Below are positions 54,347 to 64,000 of a stretch of 64,000 bases of DNA, piece by piece. The stretch lies in assembly GCA_010909165.1 (NCBI GenBank), contig MU008177.1:1107309-1171308 (forward strand), in the 5' to 3' direction. The notes under the pieces are model-generated. The model saw only the letters and a list, made by a program, of their open reading frames with translations, was not told where the DNA came from and ran no database searches. The position numbers and the translations under genes were made by a program. The first letter of the stretch is position 1; the number at the start of each line of letters is the position of its first letter. The stretch comes from Anthoceros angustus (taxonomy: Eukaryota > Streptophyta > Anthocerotopsida > Anthocerotales > Anthocerotaceae).

Positions 54347-57184
54347 TCACTCTTCTCCACAGTGCAGTTTCTCCACCCTGTTGCTTGGGACACTCTCCAA
54401 GTCTAAGGCTTCCGGTTGGACTTGCATGAGGGCCTCCCTATCATCGTCATGAGGTCCCAACATCCTCCTTTCAGCAAGTCGCAACTCGTTAGTGGCCTTG
54501 AGCACCTTGTTGTGAAGATGGGCTGCAAATCGTTGTTGTGCCATCTCCAATTCTTCGTAATCCTCAAGCCATACTCCATGCTCACACTTGCTTTTGTAAG
54601 CATCTCGCTCAAGGCCAGCTCACGGTCTTGACATGGAGAGCCACATTCTCTCCTCTCATTGCGGTTGGCGGATCAATCTCTCTTGTAGGGCATAATCAGC
54701 CAATCTACGCTCCCTCACCGCCAACATATGCTTTTCACCGCCTCATGACGGCCTTTCTCCTTTGCCATTTCTTCCTCCAACTCCCCTATCCTCCTAGGGA
54801 GTTGTGCATTCTCCGTTCTTTGGACTTCTCGTTCCATTTCCAATCTTTGGACAAAATGTGTCCGTTCTTCCAGCTCTTCTTCCTTCAATTCCAGCCTCCT
54901 GGATTTCTCCCAGCTCCTTTTCCATGTCACTAATCTTCACGCTGTGTGCTATGACCCGCTCATGTGCGCCTACTTGCCTTTGTCTTGTCCTCATTTTGCA
55001 GATTGCTCGTCTTGACCTTTCCTCCATTAGCAGCACTTGCTTGTCTTCTTCTTTTCCCATGTGCACCATGTGAGCAAGTTGCTCCACCTTCTCCTCTCGA
55101 GCTGCCAATTGCTTGAGCCTTGTTCTCCGAATATGATTGTTTCTTGCCTTGTCTCAAGACTCTTTTCCAAGTGCTCCTTGAGCTTCCATCCTCATAACAT
55201 CCTCCTGCCCTGGGTTTCCGCTCGCCTACAATTTCCCTTAGGTCCTTGTCTTCTCTCTTCAAGAATTCAACTCTCCTCTTGGCGGCTCCTACCTTCTTGA
55301 ACATCTCCCCTATCGCAGCATCTCCTCCAACATGTCTAAGTCTCCTTTCTTACCTCCGGGAGACTCAAGGCCTTTGCCTTGCTCATGGGATCTTACATCC
55401 CTTGCTTCCCTATGATGAGCTCCCGCTCATCACTTGGTGGGCAACTCCTCCCGTGACTCCATCCGCTCGCCCACCTAGCAGGGGCCGGTTGCCTTCTTAT
55501 CTCCTCTTGGGAGCTTCCAAACCGTGACTTCCTTCCTCCTACCGTGGTAGGAGGTGCTCCAGGACTACTTCCCTACCGTGGTAGGACTAATTCCCTGCCA
55601 GGCCTTGTCATGAGAGGACAGGGGTCCCAAACCACGTGGGAACACCTCCCACCCTCGCGGGATTCACCATGGTAGGATCTATCCTACCTTCCATCTCCGC
55701 ATCCTCCAGCGGTCCAAACTTCAAATCCCCTACAACTTCTCCTTGCAAGTCCTCCAGCATCCTCGGCCTATCTTTGGAGGATTCCTTCCGGCAATAATGT
55801 CCGGTGGTCTGCACCTCCTTTAGCAAAGCACCAAGCACTCCTGTCCCTCTCACAGGCGTAAGTACACAATGTTAAAGGGATGCTTGGAATCATCCAACTC
55901 CTTACTTGTGAGTAGCCCTCTACTTCCCACAAATGCACTAGATAAGTGCTAAGATAGCATGGCCTTGGGTCTTCATCCAAGCGTTGGGTTTTTTTCTCCG
56001 GTGGTAGGTGTATGCTTCATACATGATGAGCCCCAATCCGGCTTCGCTCGAGTGATCTTCCATAGAAAATGGAGGAAGGTAGTGCTGAAATATGACACCC
56101 TTGGATTGCTCACCAAGCCCAAAACAATTCTTGTGAACAATCTCCACTTGGGCTCCAAGATTTGGTCCGTCCGCCAACCGTTCTTGGACTTAGCCTTCAT
56201 GCCCTTGCATAAGTGTAAGGGCTCCCTTGGGAAGATCCGCCGTTGATGCACGCTTGCCTCCGCTCGTTCCTTCCATCAACGTGATTCCGCTATCCTCGCT
56301 ATCCACTGCCATATACAGCGTATGCTCCTTATCCAACACCGTGGATCCGTCCGTCGTTTCTATCCGGTGGCGGCCAATTCCTCTTCCGTGCAAATTAGCA
56401 AAACACTCTTCTATCAATTCAAGGTTGGTGTAAGACCAATGCCCATACACCCACTCTAGCTGAATATTCTCCTCTGCTGCCCAAGGTCAGTCAAAGGTCT
56501 CTAGAGGATAGCTGGCCTGCATAGCACGTAAATAAGGGCATGTCAAATTTCCACCCTCAGGGGTGATCCTCCACCTTAGACCTCTTGCCGCTCCTGCGCC
56601 ACCTCCCTTGGTGGGCTCCTTCCTTCCTTCTACTACCTCCTTGCCCTTGGTCATGGTAGGCTTGGTCATGGCCTCCTTGGTTAGTACTTGCAGAAATTGA
56701 AGAAAAGTGATGCCTCTCCTGCAATTCCTGCGGCACCCGACTTCTTATCCTTGCAAATTTCTCCTCCTCGGTGATTTGCTCTTGCTCACAGCTCAAAGGT
56801 CCTTGCCCTTGCTCTCCTCCTGCAGTCCTTACACCTTGGCGTCCCCAAACCCGATTTCTCCTGCAGAAAGCTCACCAAAATTCCCCAGGACTCTTACACA
56901 CGGCAATTTAGGAGCCCTTCCTGCACGGTTTCCTAGCAATCTTGCCACGCTCCACCCTCCTAGGCACCCTCACGAGCTTGGCAAGTGTTGGGTTGCGCCC
57001 CAACCTTCTTCTCCCTTCTCTTCTTCCTCTTTTCCTCCTTCTTCCTCTCTTGGGCTGGCGGATTTCGCCTCCTTGCTGAGCTTGCGCCCTCCTTCTCCTC
57101 CTCAACAGGCGCGCGTGTGCGTTGCTGTATGGGGCCTTGGGCAGCTTGAGGTGTGGCGGCGCCTTCTGGCGTGAGTCTCTTCAA
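54347..57184 (-). pseudogene. Unrecognised repeat-family ORF, copy D2
   Basis: Reading leftward: a Lys/Glu-rich start (EERKKEEKRKKRREKKVG-like, 56.96-57.18 kb), KGGGAGAARGLRWRITPEGG, VYGHWSYTNLELIEECFANL (56.4 kb), LFTRIVLGLVSNPRVSYF and AYTYHRRKKPNAW (56.0-56.15 kb), a long coiled-coil zone (54.7-55.3 kb: LEEEMAKEKGRHEAV, RIGELEEEM) and ERRMLGPHDDDREALMQVQP (54.45 kb). Copy D1 has the same blocks. Multiple frameshifts are present. It lies downstream, in - strand sense, of gypsy element C and could be part of it or of a separate element. Confidence 0.5.
55540..55690. repeat. Palindrome cluster CCTACC(A/G)TGGTAGG, site 2
   Basis: CCTACCGTGGTAGGAGG and CCTACCGTGGTAGGAC lie close together, then CACCATGGTAGGATC with a facing TATCCTACC. 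Confidence 0.8.
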
Positions 57185-57479
57185 GTTTACGAGTTGTGGC
57201 CTCCTGCGGCACTCTGACCACTTTTATAAGTCACCCAAGGGTTAGAAAAGTAACTACCTATCTATCCCTTGGATGTGTGCCACGTGGCCCCTTTCTCACC
57301 ATTGATGTTAGTTTCCTAATTCCTTATACTAAAATACCATTTCCCTATTTTCTAATTTCTAATTCTGAAAATTAGCCTCTAATTTCTTAATTACCTATTT
57401 TGGCCTATTTATCTAGTCCACTAAAAGACTCTATATAGCAAGCCTATCACCTAAAACATAAGCTACTTTCCAACCTATC

Positions 57480-57715
57480 TCCTACGTGGTAGGACATCCT
57501 CCTACCATGGTGGCGTTTTCCCTCCTACCACGGTGGAGTTTCTCTCTGGTAGGATACCTTCCTACCCTCTCCTACCATGGTAGGAGCTATTCCTACAGTA
57601 GGTGATCAAAACACTAGCGGGGTCATCTCTCCTCGGTGGTAGGATCTCTCCTACCCTCGTCATGGTAGGAGTTTCTCCTACGGTGGTAGGACACCTCCTA
57701 CCACTCATGTGGGTT
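57480..57715. repeat. Palindrome cluster CCTACCATGGTAGG, site 3
   Basis: This is the densest cluster, with about eight GGTAGG/CCTACC words including a perfect CCTACCATGGTAGG near 57.57 kb. It lies between the D2 ORF and the integrase of element C. Confidence 0.85.
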
Positions 57716-58311
57716 ACCTTTTCTCCTCACCAGTAGGTCGTTTTGACCCGTTTCTTTTCCTGCATATCCTCTGCCTTCCATGGTCCTACAACTCCCGCTC
57801 AAAAGGAGCAAAAATTTCCTTGCATGTCTTCACCAAACCATTTCTAGCAAAAGTGTGGGCTGTTCAAAGCAAACTCATTTAAGCTTGTTGCCCAAACTTT
57901 TGCGTTCCACATACTCCCCTCCTCACTGTTTGCGTCCTGTACAACAGACTCTCGGTGAAGGTACTTCTTAACCTTCCACCCATTCACTCTAGTTGGCAAA
58001 TCCCCATCCGGCTGCGTGGTTGCGGATCCATTCTCACTGCCACCACCTCATAAGGTCCCATCCATCTCAATCTAAGCTTCCAGGAAGTCCATATATGACT
58101 ATCATATAGAAGAACCAAATCCCGGCCATGATAGCTTCTTGCTTCCTCAACTTCCCATCATGCCTATCCTTTCTAAGCTCCTGAATTGAGTTTCTTCTAA
58201 AGCATCTTCCCTCGTTCCTCATGCTCTATGAAAGATTCTAGTCTAGCTACGACTATCCTCTGATCATCGCTCATCCTCCATGATTCTATAGGTAGGTACT
58301 TCAAATTCTCA

Positions 58312-58960
58312 TCACGGAGACATGCCATATGTTAAATAATAAGGGGTCTTCTTGGTTGTCACCTTCTCTCTGTCAGCCCATAGCGAATGTAGCTTAGTGT
58401 CCCAATCATACATGTGAGTCACAGTTACCTTGGTCAAGATTGTACAACAGCCCATTCGTTTTCTCGTCAAACCATTCGCTTTGGGATTGTAAGGAGTTGT
58501 CTTTCGATGCGAATGTTGAAGTAGGTGGTGAGAGTCTCGATCGAGTTGAGGAAATGAGTTCCCTATCGACCAACTCAAAGGACATCCATACCTCGTTATA
58601 ATGTTCTCAAAGAGCTCTGCGGTCGTCGTCCTTCCTTGTTGCTTGACCTCCACCATCTTTGTACAATAGTCCGTAGCCACCAAGATATATTGCTTCCTTG
58701 TCCATTGTGTGGGTGGCTTGATTGGACCTACAAAATCTATACCCACTTCTCAAATGGTGCCAAAGGTAGTATGTAGGTGAGAGGCCCTTTGTGTTGACAA
58801 AGTGGGCCTTCCAACCCTCGACACGCATCACACCTCCTAATAAATTCCCACATCCCTCTGCATTGTGGCCCACGAGCTGCATCCAAGACCTTCTTCACGG
58901 TGATTTGCGTCGAATAATGACCACCAGCCTCTTACGCATGTAAAGCTTACATGACCAAAG
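58312..58960 (-). pseudogene. Integrase of element C
   Basis: The stretch 58312-58746 reads MGIDFVGPIKPP, KQYILVATDYCTKMVEVK, TTTAELFENIITRYGCP, TPYNPKANGLTRKR and KKTPYYLTYG. These are Ty3/gypsy integrase core blocks. The first two catalytic Asp regions are visible, and the NPKANGL block marks the Glu region (Glu itself changed). A zinc-binding His/Cys region lies out of frame at about 58.75-58.95 kb. Confidence 0.88.
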
Positions 58961-59929
58961 CACTTCTCTAATTTCCGGACATCGGAATCTTCTCGTGGAC
59001 CAAGCTTGCAAGACCCCATCTGTAGGCAATAAGGGGCTGTCTTGTGGAGAAAAACAGCTCGCCCTCCCTAGACAAACCATCGGGCATGATTCCATGCTCT
59101 AGAAAATTTCGTACCTCACCATTCACATATCTTGGGCATGAACGCCCCTCACGTTCAATCTCCTCCTTCCACGCATACCATCGCCTCCTGCTAGCTCACC
59201 AGCAGCCCAGACGGCGTTGTTCCATCCACAAATCCAGTTTCTCCCGCTTTGTCCATCTTTGCAGTTTTGAGCTGCGGCCCGTTTGCATGCTCCTCCAACA
59301 ACGTTCGGATTTCTTCCATTCCTGCTGGTCTAGCCTCGTGTCCAGGTCCAGCTCGTGCTCCCATGGCGACCTCCTCGCCTGTTTGCACCTCCATGGCCAC
59401 CTAGTGATTTCCCATGAATGCCATTTTCTTCTCCAGTTTTGCTCAAGCTTCTCATGGGATGCATCTCCTTCCTCGCCCTCTGGCGCACCTACCTCCCTAG
59501 GGCCTTCTCCTCCTCGGCCCCATGGCGCCTGGCGACCTCGCCAAGTGGGGCGCCTTTTCTTTTGCTTGGCGGCTCCCATATCGTTTCGCTTCTTTCTTTT
59601 GCCAACGTGGCCTCCACTTGCAGCCCTCCTGACTGCTCACCCTTGAGGAGCATTCCAGCCTCCTCCTCGCGCCCATACTGGCGCCCTTTTATCCCTCTCG
59701 GTTCCAGTTGTCCTGCTGCTTTTGCCTTTCACTGCTCCTTCTTGCTCATTTGACCTCTGCTGGCAACAAGACTGATCAATGCTTAGGCCGTCCACAACAT
59801 GCTCACGTCCTCCCCCGACCGTGGCAACCAACTCCTCGTCGAAATCGGTCATTGGCAGCAAGTCGCTCTCCGGTTTCGAGAAATGAAATCGACGTCGATC
59901 TTGCTTCCACAGCCTAGTTTCTACGTCAT

Positions 59930-61085
59930 AATCAAACTCTTGCAGCGTAGTACCCACGGCAATCCTTCACGACAAATCGGCTTGTTCACAAGGTACTTCA
60001 GCGAAATGGTCAACATGAAGCGTCACTTTGCAAGCAAGCGGATAGTGCCTAAACTTCTTACGAGTAAATGATACCAAGACCCTCTCGCTCTGTGGTTGAG
60101 TAGTTCTTCGGCATCCGTGAGTGTCTCGGCATAGAAAATCGGATGGTCCGTTCTTCCTTACGGCTTAAGATGGTCCCAATGGCATAAGCGGACATCACGT
60201 ATACATGAAACGGTTTCTCCCAATCGGCGGTACATGCGTGGGTGCGCTCACAGCTGTCCTTGAAAAGCCTGTCTTGCAGTCCATTCGAAAGGTGTATCCT
60301 TCTTGGTCAATTGGGTCACAAAGGCTGCCTTCTTAGCAAAATCCTTGATGAACCTCCTGTAATATCCTACCGTCCTACAAAACGCACCTGCCTCACCGTT
60401 TGTTGTCCATCTCATTCTCGCCACCTTCTCCTTATCTACCGCAATCCTCTTCACACTCGATGTGCCAACAAAATACCTTCCGTCATGCCAAAATAACACT
60501 TCGGATGAAGCTTCATGTTGGACTCCACTTCGAAAACAACATCTTAGGTGTGCCCTAGGTGCGACTTCCTCCAAACAAAAATCATCCGAAATACCTCCAT
60601 GAACTTCCGAGAAAATCTCGGAAGATAGCATTCACCACGGAAAAGTGGCGGGGCGTTGCACCGAAGGTAGCTTGGAATAAGCGTAAGTGCCCCAATCGGT
60701 TGTGAGCGTAGTCTTGTCTGGTCCTCCCTCCTCGAAATCGATTGTAACCGGTACCCATCTAAGCATACATTTCATGGCCAGCCACCGTGTCCACCTGTCC
60801 ATGAAAGGCAAGGTGGTGGTCCTTCTTCGTTGCTTCATTAAGCTTCACGAAATCAGTACCTTCCCCTGCTTCTTAGGTACAATTACAATGGGGCGACTCC
60901 TTTGTAAGCATGGATAAATCACCCGGCTTCCAAGTATTGGTCGGTGATCCTTGGCGACCATAGAATACTTGGGATTCAGCTGTTGCTTGATCCTTACGAG
61001 TCTTGCCCTCCTTCAAATCGATTCGGTGTATCCCCAATTCTTTGAATTCTGTCATGTCGAATCTTGAAGGCAAACACATCGACAT
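59930..61085 (-). pseudogene. Reverse transcriptase and RNase H of element C
   Basis: From right to left: EFKELGIHRIDLKEG, then TTDWGTYAYSKLP (60.65-60.70 kb), then a degraded active-site region where only SDDFCLEE is seen near 60.6 kb, then CRTVGYYRRFIKDFAKKAAF and LTKKDTPFEWT (60.25-60.37 kb), then RNase H pieces near 60.0-60.2 kb. The tyrosine of the YxDD site is not in frame. At least five frame breaks are present. Confidence 0.8.
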
Positions 61086-61485
61086 ATTCTCTAAGGACCC
61101 TGAAATTCTTCTTTTCTACCACTCCTAGATGCAGATCTTGACCACCTTGGGTTCTAGCTCCAAGTCCTCTCTGGATCTACATAAGTCCCTTGATGCTACG
61201 CACTATTCCACGATCCTTCGTCGGGAAATCGCGATCATAGGCTCTACCCTTCCGAGGCTACTCCTTCTCTATGTGCCTCGTCCTCGACTCCTCCTCGACA
61301 CCATCTACTTGTAGGCGGTGTACACCAACTCAGTTTTATTCCCACCTCAAGCGGGGTCCTCGTAGCTCGGTCACGCCAAGAGCTCACCCCGTACTACGAG
61401 GTGTACCCGCCGGATGAGCGGACTCCCTTCATAGGGTGCCTTGCTCCATGACACAGCGACCTCGTGAGGCCCTACCCTACATGAC

Positions 61486-61932
61486 TTAAATGTAATGCAT
61501 GCCGAAATCAAAGACACAAGCGGTACCATACAACCAAGGCTCTATCAAAACCTTGTAGCCTAGATCGACCGGCCTCATGACAATGTAGGTAAGATGGAAT
61601 GTGAGACCACCAATCACGGTTGGCACATTTCTCACACCCCAAAGGTTTCCTCCTTGTTTGATCGCCATCCTCAAGAACACTCGGATTGGGTTAAACTTGG
61701 TGAAACCAAGGCGATGGGCTGTCTCCTCATCATCAAGTTGACTCGAACCCGAATCTAATGGCACATTAGGCACCAAGCAACACAATCTCAATTTCAATCT
61801 CGCTCCCAAATCAACAAGTTCAACCACATTTACCTCCACCGGCCTCCTTCGTCCCCATGGGTTCGAGGATCCCCTAATCGCTTCCTTCACAATTTTGCGG
61901 GATCTTGGACTCACACGCAACAATTGTCTCAA
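61486..61932 (-). pseudogene. Aspartic protease region of element C
   Basis: NVPLDSGSSQLDDEETAHRL holds the Asp-Ser-Gly site. VIGGLTFHLTYIVMRPVDLG and YKVLIEPWLYGTACVFDF match the flap and the GRPWL end block of plant gypsy proteases. One stretch is open throughout. Confidence 0.8.
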
Positions 61933-62087
61933 GTGACCACAAATTCTCGGTCAAGCAATGCATCAATGGCCGGAGATCTTGTCGGCAATGTTTCCTCCCG
62001 TTTGCAGCCACGATGCTGGTCGGCTCCGACCTTATTGGTAAACTCCTCACACTCTTGGTCCCTTGTGGGACTCCATGATCGTGGTTG

Positions 62088-63445
62088 TCAATTTCGAGCT
62101 CCATGCCTCTTCTTCCATCTTGCATGTTGGGTGAGCCTCCTTAGCTCATCCTCCAACATTCGCCACTTCCTTCGATGTGGAAACACCTTCCTCCCCTCTT
62201 CCGCTTGTGGGTGGGTCACTCCCTCCCCTCCTACCATGGTAGGTTCGCCTCCTACCACCGTGGCGTTCCTCCTACCATGGTAGGAGCATCTCCTCACGGT
62301 AGGCGTCTTATGGACCTCTTCATTTCCTCCTCCTCTACCAAATTCCGACCCCAGTCTCGGAGGCCAAGGTGAGTCGTCCCTCACCTTCCTTTTCTTCCGT
62401 TCCTCTCGTTCACGCTTTCCGGATTTTCGGTCTTTCTCTGCTCGGATCGGTGGTAACTTTGGCCACCAACAGCCCTTTCTGCACTCATCTCTCCTTCATA
62501 CCCTTCTTCTACAATCCCACACTGGATTCATCAAGAAAATCAATTCGCACCTTCAAAACGGCGTTGTGGTCACGTGATTGCGGTTTCGGGTTGGGCGTTC
62601 CTTCGCTGCAGGCTCTGTGAACCTCACCAGGCGTCTGAGGCTACCCTTGCTACTCTGAACACCTTGGGTCACCTTGTGCCCCAACTCCTTGCATACTTGA
62701 CAAAAGGTACATAACCCATTTGTTTGAGGTTACGGGCATTCATTGAATAATGACCAGGTGTCCCTAATTATAACAGCACCGGTGGAATTGCCATTGGCCT
62801 TTGTGGCTCCGGTCTCCATGGTCCCGGTGAGGTAGGCGTGACCCATACCTCCCAGCCGGTCTTGCGGGTTGGTAAGTCGCCCTCATCGATTGAGGCGGGC
62901 GACTTCCGATGTTACTGCACTTGGTAAGCCTCATCCACGTACCAATAATCACCGGGCATGGATTCCACGTGATTCCACGGCGCGGTGCTCGGATACATTC
63001 CGGTTGGTGTGTCGGTTTGATGACAAATTGAGCAATACACCAAGCTGTCTTGCGGTGAGGTGACCTCGTGGAGCTTGATTTTTCACAGCCTTGACCTCCA
63101 ATTACATCAATCTTTTGTCAAAGCCTCCTTGCCCTGCAATCCCTCCTCCTGCGGTGGGCGTCTCCCTTCTCCATCCAATCGACCGTCTTCCCTTCCTCTC
63201 CTTCTCCGGTACGTTCAGCCTCCTCCTTGACCTTCTCCAAGTCCTTCCTCATCGTCGTTCATAGGCTTTCTCGGATTCTTCATCAGGCGTGGAGCTCTCT
63301 TGGGTACCACTCTCCTCACTTGCGGAAGAAGATGGGGACGAGCTGGAAGAGGAAGAAGAAGAAGAAGAGCTAGACCTCTGGACCCCTTCCTCTTCTTATG
63401 ACTCCTTCTCTTTTCCTCCTTCTTCCTAGCTCGGTGGATTCCCAC
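62088..63445 (-). pseudogene. gag remnants of element C
   Basis: A Ser-rich, acidic segment lies at 63.28-63.40 kb (a run of Ser codons, then ASEESGTQESSTPDEES). Near 62.65-62.75 kb the frame reads CTFCQVCKELGHK, a probable zinc knuckle of which the last Cys is lost. At 62.1-62.2 kb there is a charged helix, RRKWRMLEDELRRLTQHARW. The parts are in different frames. Confidence 0.55.
62225..62310. repeat. Palindrome cluster CCTACCATGGTAGG, site 4
   Basis: There are two perfect 14-bp palindromes, one CCTACCACCGTGG variant and a final ACGGTAGG, within 85 bp and inside the decayed gag region of element C. Confidence 0.85.
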
Positions 63446-63799
63446 TCCTCTCTAATCCTCAAACATAACCTTTAGCGGACTTTACTATGCAATTACTACT
63501 CCGGTGGTAAAACACCGTAGTAAAGAGACAAAGCGTTAATTCGTGGTAATGTCCTCATCCGTATATAGGGATAAATACTATAATTTAATACGGTATTTAT
63601 ATGATGTATTCTCTTCACGTGCCGGTTAATTCACTCTGATTGTAATTTCGACATAAATTACTTTCATCGTTTACTACGGGGTAAACCCATTTTAACCATG
63701 ATTAGTTATTAACTCGTGTCGTTTAAATCATCATTAACAAACCATGGTTTATTAAGCGGTGTGAATAAACCATGGTTAATTAAGCTGGTCTAATTTAAA

Positions 63800-64000
63800 C
63801 GATCGTAGTAAAACTCTTGTAGTAAAAGTAATGTAGTAAAACTCTTGTAGTAAAAGTAATATAGTAAAATTCTTGTAGTAAAAACAATGTAGTAAAACTC
63901 TTGTAGTAAAAGCAATGTAGTAAAACTTTTGTAGTAAAAGTAATATAGTAAAACTCTTGTAGTAAAAGTAATGTAGTAAAACCCTTATAGTAAAAGCGCA
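63800..64000 (+). repeat. AT-rich minisatellite, ~29-bp unit
   Basis: Alternating blocks of GTAGTAAAACTCTT and GTAGTAAAAGTAAT repeat about seven times to the window end. Related words (GTGGTAAAACACCGTAGTAA) occur from 63.5 kb, so the array may lie in a larger repeat continuing outside. Confidence 0.9.

Larger units (their letters stand above)
58312..63445 (-). mobile_element. Ty3/gypsy element C, decayed, without extra domains
   Basis: On the - strand the order from right to left is Ser/Glu-rich gag part, zinc-knuckle remnant, DSGSS protease, RT, RNase H, integrase. This is a standard Ty3/gypsy order. No methyltransferase or PHD motif is found between protease and RT or after the integrase. 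LTRs were not identified. Confidence 0.8.

Noticed and set aside
58312-63445. Methyltransferase or PHD domain in element C
   Set aside because: I searched by eye for WEC/PCQ, ENV and CDRC..YH motifs between protease and RT and after the integrase on the - strand, and found none.
1-64000. tRNA, rRNA or snoRNA genes
   Set aside because: No cloverleaf with A/B-box words and no rRNA core sequences were seen. The TGGTATCAGAGCCA and TGGTATCGGGC words are retrotransposon primer-binding sites, not tRNA genes.

Overview
This is a window of land-plant nuclear DNA. It has introns with GT..AG borders, LTR retrotransposons of both Ty3/gypsy and Ty1/copia type, and organellar PPR-DYW editing-factor genes. 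The DYW domains carry a KPA sequence where the PG box normally lies, and they end in GRP or VRP instead of DYW. These are the hallmarks I know for the DYW:KP class, which is restricted to hornworts, lycophytes and ferns and is linked to U-to-C RNA editing. I therefore infer a fern, a lycophyte other than Selaginella, or a hornwort. The high repeat load favours a larger genome. No species call is possible.

Layout. 1-8.7 kb: a Ty3/gypsy element (element A, + strand) with gag, protease, a DNMT3-like cytosine-5 DNA methyltransferase domain, RT/RNase H, integrase and a C-terminal PHD finger. It is broken by many small indels. 8.7-11.3 kb: repeat debris and a non-LTR retrotransposon tail. 11.4-22.8 kb: a cluster of PPR-DYW:KP genes, made of a deleted pseudogene, a full-length gene and two N-terminal duplicates on the - strand, then an inverted full-length paralogue on the + strand. 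22.8-26.4 kb: transposon-like remnants. About 26.4-39.3 kb: an unrecognised multi-exon gene on the + strand. One of its introns received a copia element (29.25-38.46 kb, perfect 5-bp target duplication), and a second copia (29.35-35.82 kb) inserted into the LTR of the first. 41.5-42.2 kb: a four-exon NHP2 gene (H/ACA snoRNP protein). 44.9-48.0 kb: a truncated relative of element A (element B) with gag, protease and a second methyltransferase domain. 48.2-57.2 kb: low-complexity DNA and two related copies of an unrecognised repeat-family ORF (- strand). 58.3-63.4 kb: a conventional decayed Ty3/gypsy element (element C, - strand). 63.5-64 kb: an AT-rich minisatellite.

How the parts work together. 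The PPR genes would act in organelle RNA editing and NHP2 in nucleolar rRNA pseudouridylation; the rest is mobile DNA. The most notable system is the A/B retrotransposon family, which carries its own chromatin writer (a DNMT between protease and RT) and, in A, a chromatin reader (a PHD finger after the integrase, where chromoviruses have a chromodomain).

Caution. Small indels interrupt almost every coding region, including the apparently single-copy NHP2 gene. Some frameshifts may therefore be assembly errors and not decay. Boundaries of decayed features are approximate, and no database search was possible.
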